Shown here one piece after another: positions 34,250 to 42,669 of a DNA stretch of 64,000 nucleotides (position 1 is its first letter; each line of letters starts with the position of its first letter). This stretch comes from CAVVMA01 sp963788205 (GTDB lineage Bacteria; Desulfobacterota; Binatia; Binatales; Binataceae): positions 62,001 through 126,000 of the forward strand of contig CAWBGG010000005.1 of the NCBI GenBank assembly GCA_963788205.1. Direction: 5' to 3'. Below the pieces are notes generated by a model that made no database searches, had not been told where the DNA came from, and saw only the letters and a list, made by a program, of their open reading frames with translations. The position numbers and the translations under genes were made by a program.

Positions 34250-35098
34250 GTGCCATATATCGCCAACGATCTGTTGATTCGCCCCCAAGCCTCTGTCGGC
34301 GGTGAACGGCTGCGGGTAGACAAGGCGATTTCGCGCTTCGAGTATTTGACCTTCTCCATTCGCGGGCCGAAAAAAGGCGAATCCTTCAGCGGCCGCACCA
34401 ATCAGACCGAGTTGTGTATCATGATGCTCGGCGGTACCTGCTCCGTCGAATCGTCAGCCGGCAGTTGGCAGCACGTCGGCAAGCGCGCGAACGTGTTCGC
34501 CGGCATGCCCTACGCGGTGTATCTGTCGATTAATACTGACTATACCGTTTACGCCGAAACCGATTGCGAGATCGCGCTGTGCGCGTCACGAGCCGAGGAA
34601 CCGCATCCCGCGCGCCTGATCACTCCCGAAAACGTCGAGCTCGAAGTCCGCGGCGGCGGCAACGCCACCCGCCAGATCAATCACCTCATCAAGCCCGAGT
34701 TCGATGCCCAGCGCCTTTTGATGGTGGAAGTCTATACACCGAGCGGCAATTGGTCGAGCTATCCGCCACATAAGCACGATGTACACAATCCACCCGACGA
34801 AGTTGATCTCGAAGAAATCTATTACTACAAGATCGACCGCCCTGAAGGGTACGCAATTCAGCGGCTGTATTTTTCAAACCGCAGTATCGATACGGCGCTG
34901 GTCGTGCACGATGGCGAGTTGGTATTGGTGCCGGAGGGATACCATCCGGTCGTGGCGGCGCACGGCTATAATGTGTACTACCTAAACGTCCTGGCCGGGA
35001 GCGCGCGCTCGATGGCGGCGTCGGACGATCCCGACTACGCGTGGGTCCGCCGGGGGTGGCGGGAGAAGGATCCCAGGGTGCCACTGGTAGGCCGATGA
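34250..35098 (+). CDS. iolB: 5-deoxy-glucuronate isomerase (IolB)
   Basis: A 282-residue bicupin enzyme with GTG start and GGGAGGAG upstream. It isomerises 5-deoxy-glucuronate to 5-dehydro-2-deoxygluconate. The metal-binding motif WSSYPPHKHDVHNPPDEVDLEEIYYY (about 164-189) provides His and Glu ligands, and GYHPVVAAHGYNVYYLN the second His. Length fits IolB. It overlaps iolC by 4 bases. Confidence 0.9.
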   Translation: MPYIANDLLIRPQASVGGERLRVDKAISRFEYLTFSIRGPKKGESFSGRTNQTELCIMMLGGTCSVESSAGSWQHVGKRANVFAGMPYAVYLSINTDYTVYAETDCEIALCASRAEEPHPARLITPENVELEVRGGGNATRQINHLIKPEFDAQRLLMVEVYTPSGNWSSYPPHKHDVHNPPDEVDLEEIYYYKIDRPEGYAIQRLYFSNRSIDTALVVHDGELVLVPEGYHPVVAAHGYNVYYLNVLAGSARSMAASDDPDYAWVRRGWREKDPRVPLVGR

Positions 35099-36108
35099 CG
35101 CAAGCGCCGGCTTACGATGTGCTCGCGATCGGCCGCAGCTCGATCGACCTGTATTCCAACGACATCGGAGCGCCCTTCACGGACATCAAAAGTTTCGCCG
35201 CCTACGTCGGCGGATGCCCGGCCAACATCAGCGTGGGCACGCGCCGGCTCGGACTGCGATCGGCTTTGCTGACCGCCGTCGGCCAGGATTTGGTCGGCGA
35301 TTTCATCCTGAAGTTTCTCAACGATGAAGGCGTTGATACCGGGTTCATCGCGCGCAAACCCGGCCGCCGAACCAGCGCCGTTTTGCTGGGAATCGAAAAA
35401 GAGCGATTTCCGCTCATTTTCTATCGTGACAATTGCGCCGACATCGAACTGACTATTGACGATATATTGAGGGCGCCGGTCGCCGAAACCAAAGTGCTGG
35501 TCATCACGGGCACCGCGCTCAGCCGCGAGCCCAGCCGCAGCGCCACGCTATACGCGGCGCAGCGCGCGCGAGCGCACGGAGTAGCAGTCTTCCTGATCAT
35601 CGATTTTCGCCCCGACCAGTGGCACGACCATCGCGCCTTCGGCGTGACTATCCGTTCGGCGTTGCATTTCGTGGACGTCGCGGTGGGCACCAGCAATGAA
35701 GTGAAAGCCGCGATGCTCACCGACGCGTTCGCCGTGTCGGTCGATCATTCGCAGATTTCGGACGCGAAAGTGAGCGGTGATCTGGATGACGCGATTGCGG
35801 CGGCGCTCGAAACCGGGCTCGAAGCCCTGGTGGTCACCAGCGGCGCGGACGGAACCGTCGTCCACACGCGCGACGGAAAGGTTATTGCCGCGGAGCCGTT
35901 CAAAGTCGAACTTGTCAACCCGCTCGGCGCGGGCGACGCATTCGCCAGCGGGCTCTTGTACGGCTACCTTAAAAAATGGGACTGGAAAAAGAGCGCGCGC
36001 ATGGGCAATGCCTGCGGCGCCATCGTGGCTACCCGGCACGGCTGCGCCAATTTCATGCCGCACGAACAAGAGGTGATGGCGTTTGCCGCGCAACGAGGCG
36101 GACTCTGA
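35095..36108 (+). CDS. iolC: 5-dehydro-2-deoxygluconokinase (IolC)
   Basis: A 337-residue PfkB sugar kinase: YDVLAIGRSSIDLYSND at the start, YVGGCPANISVGTRRLG and the C-terminal anion hole/catalytic NPLGAGDAFASGLLYG with Asp as the base. It phosphorylates 2-deoxy-5-keto-gluconate. The start overlaps iolB (ATGA), and its stop overlaps the next start (TGATG), so the three are tightly coupled. Confidence 0.9.
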   Translation: MTQAPAYDVLAIGRSSIDLYSNDIGAPFTDIKSFAAYVGGCPANISVGTRRLGLRSALLTAVGQDLVGDFILKFLNDEGVDTGFIARKPGRRTSAVLLGIEKERFPLIFYRDNCADIELTIDDILRAPVAETKVLVITGTALSREPSRSATLYAAQRARAHGVAVFLIIDFRPDQWHDHRAFGVTIRSALHFVDVAVGTSNEVKAAMLTDAFAVSVDHSQISDAKVSGDLDDAIAAALETGLEALVVTSGADGTVVHTRDGKVIAAEPFKVELVNPLGAGDAFASGLLYGYLKKWDWKKSARMGNACGAIVATRHGCANFMPHEQEVMAFAAQRGGL

Positions 36109-37133
36109 TGACAGGCTTCCGCTCGACAGAAGTCCTGCCTCCCGCGCTTTACCAGCAACTCATTGAGTTGCGCGTTTCAGATCCCGATCGTTCGCTGCGC
36201 ACGGCTTTGCGCCGCAATCGCAGGGCGAAAATAGCACCCTTGGGCAAGCTCAACCTCGTTGCCGCCGATCATCCCGCCCGCGGTATCGTTTCGATTGGCG
36301 CCGATCCGATCGCGATGGCCGACCGCCGCGATTTTCTCGCCCGCGTGCTCAGAGTCCTGTCGAGTGACGTGGTCGACGGCGTGATGGCGACGATGGATGT
36401 GCTCGAGGACCTGCTCGTTATCCACGACTTGATTCTCGAACGCGGTGGGCCCGCAATCCTCGATCAGAAGCTGCTTATCGCCAGCCTCAATCGGGGCGGG
36501 CTCGCGGGCAGCATCTGGGAACTCGACGATCCGATGACGGGTGCGTCGCCGCAGACCTGCGTCGATTGGAGACTCGACGGGGCGAAGGTGCTCCTGCGCT
36601 TGTGCCTGGGCGACGCCGGCTCGCTCAAGACTCTGGTCGCTGCCGCCGAAGCTATCACGCGGATGAATGCGCACTCGCTGCCGACCTTCCTCGAAGCGCT
36701 GCCGGCAGTGAAGACGGAAAAAGGCTTTCAGATCCAGAAGTCCAAGGAGGCGCTTGCGTCGGCCGTGTCGATCGCTGCGGCGCTGGGCGACAGTAGCCGC
36801 TATCTGTGGCTGAAACTTCCGTACTGCGACGAATACCAGGTGGTGGTGCGCGCCACCTCGCTGCCGATTCTAATCCTCGGCGGTGAATCGAAAGGTAACG
36901 CCGCTCCGTTCCTGAACGAGATCGCGGCGGCTATGACTGCCGGATCAAACGTCCGCGGCGCTATGGTAGGACGCACGGTACTCTATCCGGGTAATCTCGA
37001 TCCGCTCGCGGTCGCCGAGGCGGTGGGCGCGATCGTGCACAAAGGCAGGTCGGTCACCGAGGCTCTGGCGATCATGGGCGGTGCGCCGGCCGCGATTGCG
37101 CCGGCTGCGCAGCCATCTCCGGAGGGCCGGTAA
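36108..37133 (+). CDS. Beta/alpha-barrel aldolase-like protein of iol operons (Cgl0158 type)
   Basis: A 341-residue protein resembling the Cgl0158-type barrel proteins in some inositol operons, related to class I DeoC/fructose-bisphosphate aldolases. It contains GIVSIGADPIAMADRRDFLARVLRVL, VVDGVMATMDVLEDLLVIHDL, RYLWLKLPYCDEYQVVVRAT (possible Schiff-base lysine in WLKLPY) and a C-terminal ILGGES and GAMVGRTVLYP phosphate-binding pattern. No IolJ is present, so it probably cleaves DKGP to malonic semialdehyde and dihydroxyacetone phosphate. This role is inferred. Confidence 0.75.
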   Translation: MTGFRSTEVLPPALYQQLIELRVSDPDRSLRTALRRNRRAKIAPLGKLNLVAADHPARGIVSIGADPIAMADRRDFLARVLRVLSSDVVDGVMATMDVLEDLLVIHDLILERGGPAILDQKLLIASLNRGGLAGSIWELDDPMTGASPQTCVDWRLDGAKVLLRLCLGDAGSLKTLVAAAEAITRMNAHSLPTFLEALPAVKTEKGFQIQKSKEALASAVSIAAALGDSSRYLWLKLPYCDEYQVVVRATSLPILILGGESKGNAAPFLNEIAAAMTAGSNVRGAMVGRTVLYPGNLDPLAVAEAVGAIVHKGRSVTEALAIMGGAPAAIAPAAQPSPEGR

Positions 37134-37143
37134 GCGCCACGCC

Positions 37144-39021
37144 ATGCAGACGCTGCGACTCACCATGGCTCAGGCGCTCGTCGCCTTCCTCAAGAATCAA
37201 TATGTCGAGCGTGACGGCCACGAGACCGCGTTTTTCGCCGGCGCCTGGGGAATTTTCGGCCACGGCTGCGTAGCCGGAGTTGGTCAGGCGCTCCAGCAGA
37301 ACCCGGATTTTCGGTACTATCTGTGCCGCAACGAGCAGGCGGCCGTGCACGCCGCGACGGCGTTCGCGAGAGCGAATAACCGTCTGCGAACCTTCGCCTG
37401 CGTTTCATCGATCGGGCCCGGCGCCACCAATATGGTGACCGGCGCCGCCACCGCGACTATCAACCGGCTGCCGGTCCTGCTGCTACCCGGCGATATCTTT
37501 GCACGGCGCAATGTCGCTCCGGTGCTCCAGCAACTCGAAACTGAGTATTCGCAGGATATCTCGGTTAACGATGCCCTCCGCCCGGTTTCCCGTTACTGGG
37601 ATCGGATCAACCGCGCCGAACAGCTTCCGTTTTCCTTGATGGAAGCGATGCGCGTGCTGACGTCTCCGTCGAGCACCGGCGCCGTCACTCTCGCGCTGCC
37701 GCAGGACGTCCAGACTGAAGCTTGCGACTACCCCAGCGATTTATTCGACAAGCGGATCTGGCACATCGCGCGCCCACTTCCAGAGCGCGTCCTGCTGGAA
37801 CGCGCCGCGCAGTGGATTCGCGCCAGCCAACGGCCGCTGATTGTCGCCGGCGGCGGCGTCATTTATAGCGGCGCCACCGAAGCCCTGGCTCGCTTCGCCG
37901 CCCAGACCGGCATCCCGGTCGGCGAGACCCAAGCCGGCAAGGGATCGCTGCCGTTCGACCATCACCAGAATCTCGGCGCGATCGGCGTCACGGGAACGCC
38001 CGGCGCCAATATCAGTGCGCGCGAGGCCGACTTGATAATCGGTATCGGCACCCGCTATAGCGACTTCACTACGGCTTCGAAGACCGGGTTCCAGCATCCC
38101 GGAGTCAAGTTCATCAATATCAATGTGGCCGAATTCGACGCCTTCAAACACTCGGCATTACCTATTGTCGCCGACGCGCGAGCCGCGCTGGAAGAGCTGG
38201 CCGCGGCGCTCGGGTCATATCGGGTAACCAGCCAGTACGCAGCGGCAGTCGAGAACCATCGCCGATTCTGGCAACAGGAAAGCGATCGCATCTTCGCGGT
38301 CCGCCACGGACCGCCGCTCAGCCAGGGCGAAGTGATCGGCGCCGTGAACCGCGCGTCGCGCCCGCAGGACGTGGTGGTATGCGCAGCCGGGAGCCTGCCC
38401 GGCGACCTTCACAAACTCTGGCGCACCATGCAGCCGCGCGGTTATCACGTGGAGTATGGCTATTCGTGCATGGGTTACGAGATCGCGGGCGGGCTTGGCG
38501 TAAAGATGGCCGACCCGGCACGCGAAGTCTACGTGATGGTCGGCGATGGCTCATTCCTGATGATGTCGTCAGAAATAGTCACATCGATTCAGGAAGGCTG
38601 TAAACTGAATATCGTTCTGATAGATAATCACGGCTACAGTAGCATTGGTGGATTGTCGCAATCTGTCGGCTCGGATGGATTCGGAACCGACTACCGCTAT
38701 CGCAACGCGGAGACCGGCCAGCTCGACGGCGAGCTGGTGCGGGTGGATTTTGCCGCCGCCGCACAGGCGATGGGCGCCTATACGATTCGCGCCACGACCT
38801 TTGCGGAGTTCGAGGCAGCGCTGGAAAAGATCAGGACCGTCGCTCGCACCAGCGTGATCGTGATCGAAACCGATAAGGAAGCGCGCGTTCCGGGCTACGA
38901 ATCGTGGTGGGATGTCGCGGTCGCGGAGGTGTCCGAGATGGACGCGGTGCGAGCGGCGCGCGTGGAATACGAAAAGGCAATCGCCAGGGAACGGACCTTC
39001 ATCACGCCCCATAGGAGTTAG
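37144..39021 (+). CDS. iolD: 3D-trihydroxycyclohexane-1,2-dione hydrolase (IolD)
   Basis: A 625-residue thiamine diphosphate enzyme that opens the inositol ring. The start at 37144 (MQTLRLTMAQALVAFLKNQY) matches known IolD. The activating Glu is in CRNEQAAVHAATAFARA; the ThDP/Mg motif is VGDGSFLMMSSEI with the Asn in LIDNHGYSS (about 478-505). SIGPGATNMVTGAATATINRLPVLLLPGD is the usual N-domain. It lies between the aldolase-like and iolA genes. Confidence 0.92.
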   Translation: MQTLRLTMAQALVAFLKNQYVERDGHETAFFAGAWGIFGHGCVAGVGQALQQNPDFRYYLCRNEQAAVHAATAFARANNRLRTFACVSSIGPGATNMVTGAATATINRLPVLLLPGDIFARRNVAPVLQQLETEYSQDISVNDALRPVSRYWDRINRAEQLPFSLMEAMRVLTSPSSTGAVTLALPQDVQTEACDYPSDLFDKRIWHIARPLPERVLLERAAQWIRASQRPLIVAGGGVIYSGATEALARFAAQTGIPVGETQAGKGSLPFDHHQNLGAIGVTGTPGANISAREADLIIGIGTRYSDFTTASKTGFQHPGVKFININVAEFDAFKHSALPIVADARAALEELAAALGSYRVTSQYAAAVENHRRFWQQESDRIFAVRHGPPLSQGEVIGAVNRASRPQDVVVCAAGSLPGDLHKLWRTMQPRGYHVEYGYSCMGYEIAGGLGVKMADPAREVYVMVGDGSFLMMSSEIVTSIQEGCKLNIVLIDNHGYSSIGGLSQSVGSDGFGTDYRYRNAETGQLDGELVRVDFAAAAQAMGAYTIRATTFAEFEAALEKIRTVARTSVIVIETDKEARVPGYESWWDVAVAEVSEMDAVRAARVEYEKAIARERTFITPHRS

Positions 39022-39025
39022 CCAA

Positions 39026-40497
39026 CTGCTTACCGAGGTCCGAAATTGCATCGGCGGCAAATGGAGCACGCCGCGCTCCGAGCTGCGTACGGAAGTGACC
39101 AATCCCGCCACCGGAGAGGTTATCGCGCAGACCGCCGATTCGGGTGCGGCGGGCGTCGAGGCGGCCGCGCGCGCTGCCGCGGCGGCATTCCCGGCGTGGC
39201 GCAAGACCCCCGTCGGCGAGCGCATACAAGGCCTGTTCCGCTTGAAGCAGTTGCTCGAAGCCCATTTCGACGAGATCACTCGAATCGTCACGACCGAGAA
39301 CGGCAAGACCCTCGCCGAAGCCCGGGGCGAATTGCGGCGCGGCGTCGAGAATGTGGAGGTCGCCTGCGGCACGCCAATCCTGATGCAGGGCTACAAGCTC
39401 GAAGATGTCGCGCCCGGAATCGACGAAGTCATGGTCCGCCAGCCGCTCGGCGTGGTCGCCGTGATCACGCCGTTCAACTTCCCGGCCATGATTCCGCTCT
39501 GGTTTCTGCCCTACGCGATCGCCTGCGGCAACACCGTGATCATGAAGCCGTCCGAGAAAGTGCCGCTTGCCGTTCAGAGAATCGTCGAGCTGATCCATGA
39601 AGCGGGCGTCCCGCCCGGCGTAGTCAACCTCGTCAACGGCGCCAAGCCCACGGTCGACGCGATTCTCGATCACCCGGAAATTCGCGCCGTCAGTTTCGTC
39701 GGCTCCACTCCGGTTGCGCGCTATATCTACGCGCGGGGCGCGGCGGCGGGCAAACGGCTGCAATGCCAGGGCGGGGCGAAGAACCACGCGGTGGTGCTGC
39801 CCGACGCGGACATCGACGCGGCGTCGCAGATCATCGCCGACGGCGCCTTCGGATGCGCCGGGCAGCGCTGTCTGGCGGTTTCGGTAGTAGTCACAGTGGG
39901 AGAAACGCGAAACTCCTTTCAGAAAGCGATCGGCGATCTCGTCGGCAACTTGCGCGTCGGCTCCGGGCTGGACGAGGGCGTGCAAATGGGGCCGCTCATC
40001 ACTGCGGCCAGCAAGCAGAGAGTCGAGCGGCTGATCGGCAAGGGAGTCGGCGACGGCGCCAAACCGATTGTCGATGGGCGCGGCGCCACTATTCCCGCTT
40101 ATGATCGCGGCAACTTTCTGCGGCCGACGCTTCTGGATGGACTACCTGCGAACAGCGAACTGATAGACACTGAAATCTTCGGTCCCGTACTCAGTATGGT
40201 ACACGCCGCCAATGTTGACGACGCCATCGCGCTAATCTCGAATAGCCGCTATGGGAACCAAGCGTCCATTTTTACCAGCAGCGGCGCTTCGGCCCGCAAA
40301 TTCAGGAACGAAGTGCCGCCGGCAACGTCGGTATCAATATCGGTGTCGCGGCCCCGATGGCCTACTTTCCGTTCAGCGGATGGAAGGACAGCTTCTTCGG
40401 TTCACTCCATGCCCAGGGACGCGACGCGATCGAATTCTACACCGACAAAAAGGTCTGCGTGGAACGCTGGCCGAAAGACTGGTCGAGAAAATTTTAG
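39026..40497 (+). pseudogene. iolA: Methylmalonate/malonate-semialdehyde dehydrogenase IolA/MmsA, frameshifted
   Basis: It encodes a CoA-acylating aldehyde dehydrogenase: GGKWSTPRSELRTEVTNPATGEV, VVAVITPFNFPAMIPLWFLP, SFVGSTPVAR and the catalytic Cys in GAFGCAGQRCLAVS. After GAA-GTG at 40310-40315 one base is missing. The correct ending (AGNVGINIGVAAPMAYFPFS, then GWKDSFFG, LHAQGRDAIEFYTDKK) continues in another frame to TAG at 40497. No ATG/GTG/TTG start exists near the expected N-terminus. CTG at 39026 lies 8 bases after TAGGAG and may be the start. It is a recent pseudogene or a sequencing error. Confidence 0.85.
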
Positions 40498-40607
40498 CCG
40501 GAAAATTCTAGGGGAGAACGAGCCGATCTCCGCGGGACCAGCGCCGGCGAGGATCGCCCGGTGACGCGCGTCGCACCGGCTGCCTGAAGCTGAAAGGAAT
40601 TTAGATC

Positions 40608-41627
40608 ATGGGTCGTGAAAAGCTGCGATTGGGTGTGTTCGGCGTCGGCCGAATCGGCAAGATCCACATCGGAAACCTGGCCAGCCGAATTCCCGCGGCC
40701 GAACTGACGATCCTGGCCGATGTCTTCCCGCAGGAACTGGCCGCGGTCGCAGCGCGATTCAACGTCGCGCGGACGGTTTCGGATTACAGAGACGTGCTGA
40801 GGCTTGCCGATATCGACGCAGTCGTGATCTGCACGCCAACGACTACTCACTATCAAATGATTCTCGACGCAGCCGCGGCAGGCAAGCACATTTTCTGCGA
40901 GAAGCCAATCGATATGTCAGTCGATCGGATCAAGCAAATCAACGCGGAAGTGAAAAAGCGCGGCGTGCAATTGATGGTGGGCTTCAATCGCCGCTTCGAT
41001 CCCAACTTCCTGAAGGTTCGCGAGCTGGTTAGAACCGGGAAAATCGGCGCGCCGCAACTGCTAAGAATCACCAGCCGCGATCCGTCCGCACCCTCCGAGG
41101 AGTATCTGCGCGCAGCCGGCGGCCTGTTTCTGGATATGACGATCCACGATTTTGACATGGCTCGCTACCTGACCGGCAGCGAGGTGGTTGAAGTGTACGC
41201 CAGGGCGAACGCGTTGACCGATCCGGTATTCAAGAAGCTCAACGATTGGGACACGGCCGTGACCACGCTCACGTTCGCCAACGGCGCGCTGGGAACTATC
41301 GACAACAGCCGCAAGGCGGTTTACGGCTACGACCAGCGCGTCGAAGTGTTCGGTTCCAACGGCATGGCTATGGTAAAGAACAACACGCCCGATAACCATG
41401 TATATCTCGACGCGGCCGGTACTCACTCGTCGCTCCCGCTGCACTTTTTCATGGAACGTTACACGGAGTCCTATCTCAACGAGATGCAGGCGTTCGTCGA
41501 TTCGGTTCGGAACAGTACGCCGGTGCCGGTAACCGGCAATGACGGCCTGATGGCGGTAGCGATCGGCCTGGCGGCCGCGAAATCGGTGCGGGAAAATCGC
41601 GCGGTCAAGCCGAGCGAAGTCTCATGA
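40608..41627 (+). CDS. iolG: Inositol 2-dehydrogenase (IolG)
   Basis: A 339-residue Gfo/Idh/MocA dehydrogenase that oxidises myo-inositol at C2 with NAD, the first step of the pathway. NAD loop LGVFGVGRIGKIHIGNL at 7-23, FCEKPIDMS with the Lys-Pro pair, and the catalytic LDMTIHDFDMARYL (Asp and His four residues apart). GGAA is upstream of the start. It follows iolA by 110 bases. Confidence 0.87.
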   Translation: MGREKLRLGVFGVGRIGKIHIGNLASRIPAAELTILADVFPQELAAVAARFNVARTVSDYRDVLRLADIDAVVICTPTTTHYQMILDAAAAGKHIFCEKPIDMSVDRIKQINAEVKKRGVQLMVGFNRRFDPNFLKVRELVRTGKIGAPQLLRITSRDPSAPSEEYLRAAGGLFLDMTIHDFDMARYLTGSEVVEVYARANALTDPVFKKLNDWDTAVTTLTFANGALGTIDNSRKAVYGYDQRVEVFGSNGMAMVKNNTPDNHVYLDAAGTHSSLPLHFFMERYTESYLNEMQAFVDSVRNSTPVPVTGNDGLMAVAIGLAAAKSVRENRAVKPSEVS

Positions 41628-41643
41628 CAGGAGCACGACAACC

Positions 41644-42660
41644 ATGAAAGAGCGGCTGAAAGTCGGGCTCATCGGTCTGGGGCGAATGGGCCGTGTGTAC
41701 GCGGCCAACCTGGCCCATCGTGTGCCGAATGCGCAACTGTGCGCGGCGGCAGACGTGCGCGCCGATGTCGCCGAGGGGCTAGCCGAACAATACGGTATTC
41801 CGAAGTGGTACAAGAATCACCACGATTTGATAGACGACAAAGATATCGACGCGGTTGTTATTGTTACGCCGACCAGTACGCATCACGACCTGGTAATCGA
41901 CTGCGCAAAGGCCGGTAAGTCCATCTTCTGCGAAAAGCCCATATCGCTGTCGCTCGCCGATGCCGCGGAAATGCTCGAAGTGGTAAAAAAGGCCGGCGTG
42001 TTCTTTCAGATCGGGTTTCAGCGCCGATTTGATTCCGGATACGTTGAGGCTCGGAAGAAGATCGACGCGGGAATTATCGGAACGCCGGTCGTTTTGACCT
42101 CGACCTCGCGCGATCCATATCCGCCGCCGCTCGAGTTCTGCGATACCAAGGCGAGCGGCGGACTAATCATCGATTGCGGCATTCACGACTTTGATTTGGC
42201 GCAAATGTATATGGGACCCGTAAAGAGCGTGTTCTCCGTCGGCGGCGCGCTGGCCTATCCCGAAATGAAGTCGGTCGGCGATATCGACAATGCGATCATC
42301 AATATGGTGTTCGAGAGCGGCAATCTCGGCGCCGTGCACCTAAGCCGCAATTCGGTGTTCGGTTATGACATCCGCACCGAAATCTGGGGCACCAAAGGCT
42401 CGCTGCAGATTGGCTATTTTCGGCAAACGCCAATTCTGGTGATGACCAAAGAAGGGATTACTCACGATGTCGTTCCCTACTTCATGGAGCGGTTTGAAAG
42501 CGCCTACCTGGCCCAGATTCAGGATTTTGTGGCGAAAGTTCAGAGCGGCGGCGAGCCGTCGATCACGGGCGCAGACGCTGTAAGCGCCCTGCGTGTCAGT
42601 CTGGCTGCGACCGCGTCGTGGAAAGAAAGCCGGCCGGTCGAGGTCGCGAGTCTTAGGTAG
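41644..42660 (+). CDS. Second Gfo/Idh/MocA oxidoreductase (inositol-type)
   Basis: A 338-residue homologue of the preceding IolG: LGRMGRVYAANLAHR loop, FCEKPISLSLADAAEM, RRFDSGYVEAR and IIDCGIHDFDLAQMYMG with the same Asp/His spacing. It may act on scyllo-inositol or D-chiro-inositol, as paired IolG/IolX/IolW enzymes do elsewhere. The gap to IolG is 16 bases, and it ends 9 bases before the glgB start. Confidence 0.83.
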   Translation: MKERLKVGLIGLGRMGRVYAANLAHRVPNAQLCAAADVRADVAEGLAEQYGIPKWYKNHHDLIDDKDIDAVVIVTPTSTHHDLVIDCAKAGKSIFCEKPISLSLADAAEMLEVVKKAGVFFQIGFQRRFDSGYVEARKKIDAGIIGTPVVLTSTSRDPYPPPLEFCDTKASGGLIIDCGIHDFDLAQMYMGPVKSVFSVGGALAYPEMKSVGDIDNAIINMVFESGNLGAVHLSRNSVFGYDIRTEIWGTKGSLQIGYFRQTPILVMTKEGITHDVVPYFMERFESAYLAQIQDFVAKVQSGGEPSITGADAVSALRVSLAATASWKESRPVEVASLR

Positions 42661-42669
42661 AAAAGCATC

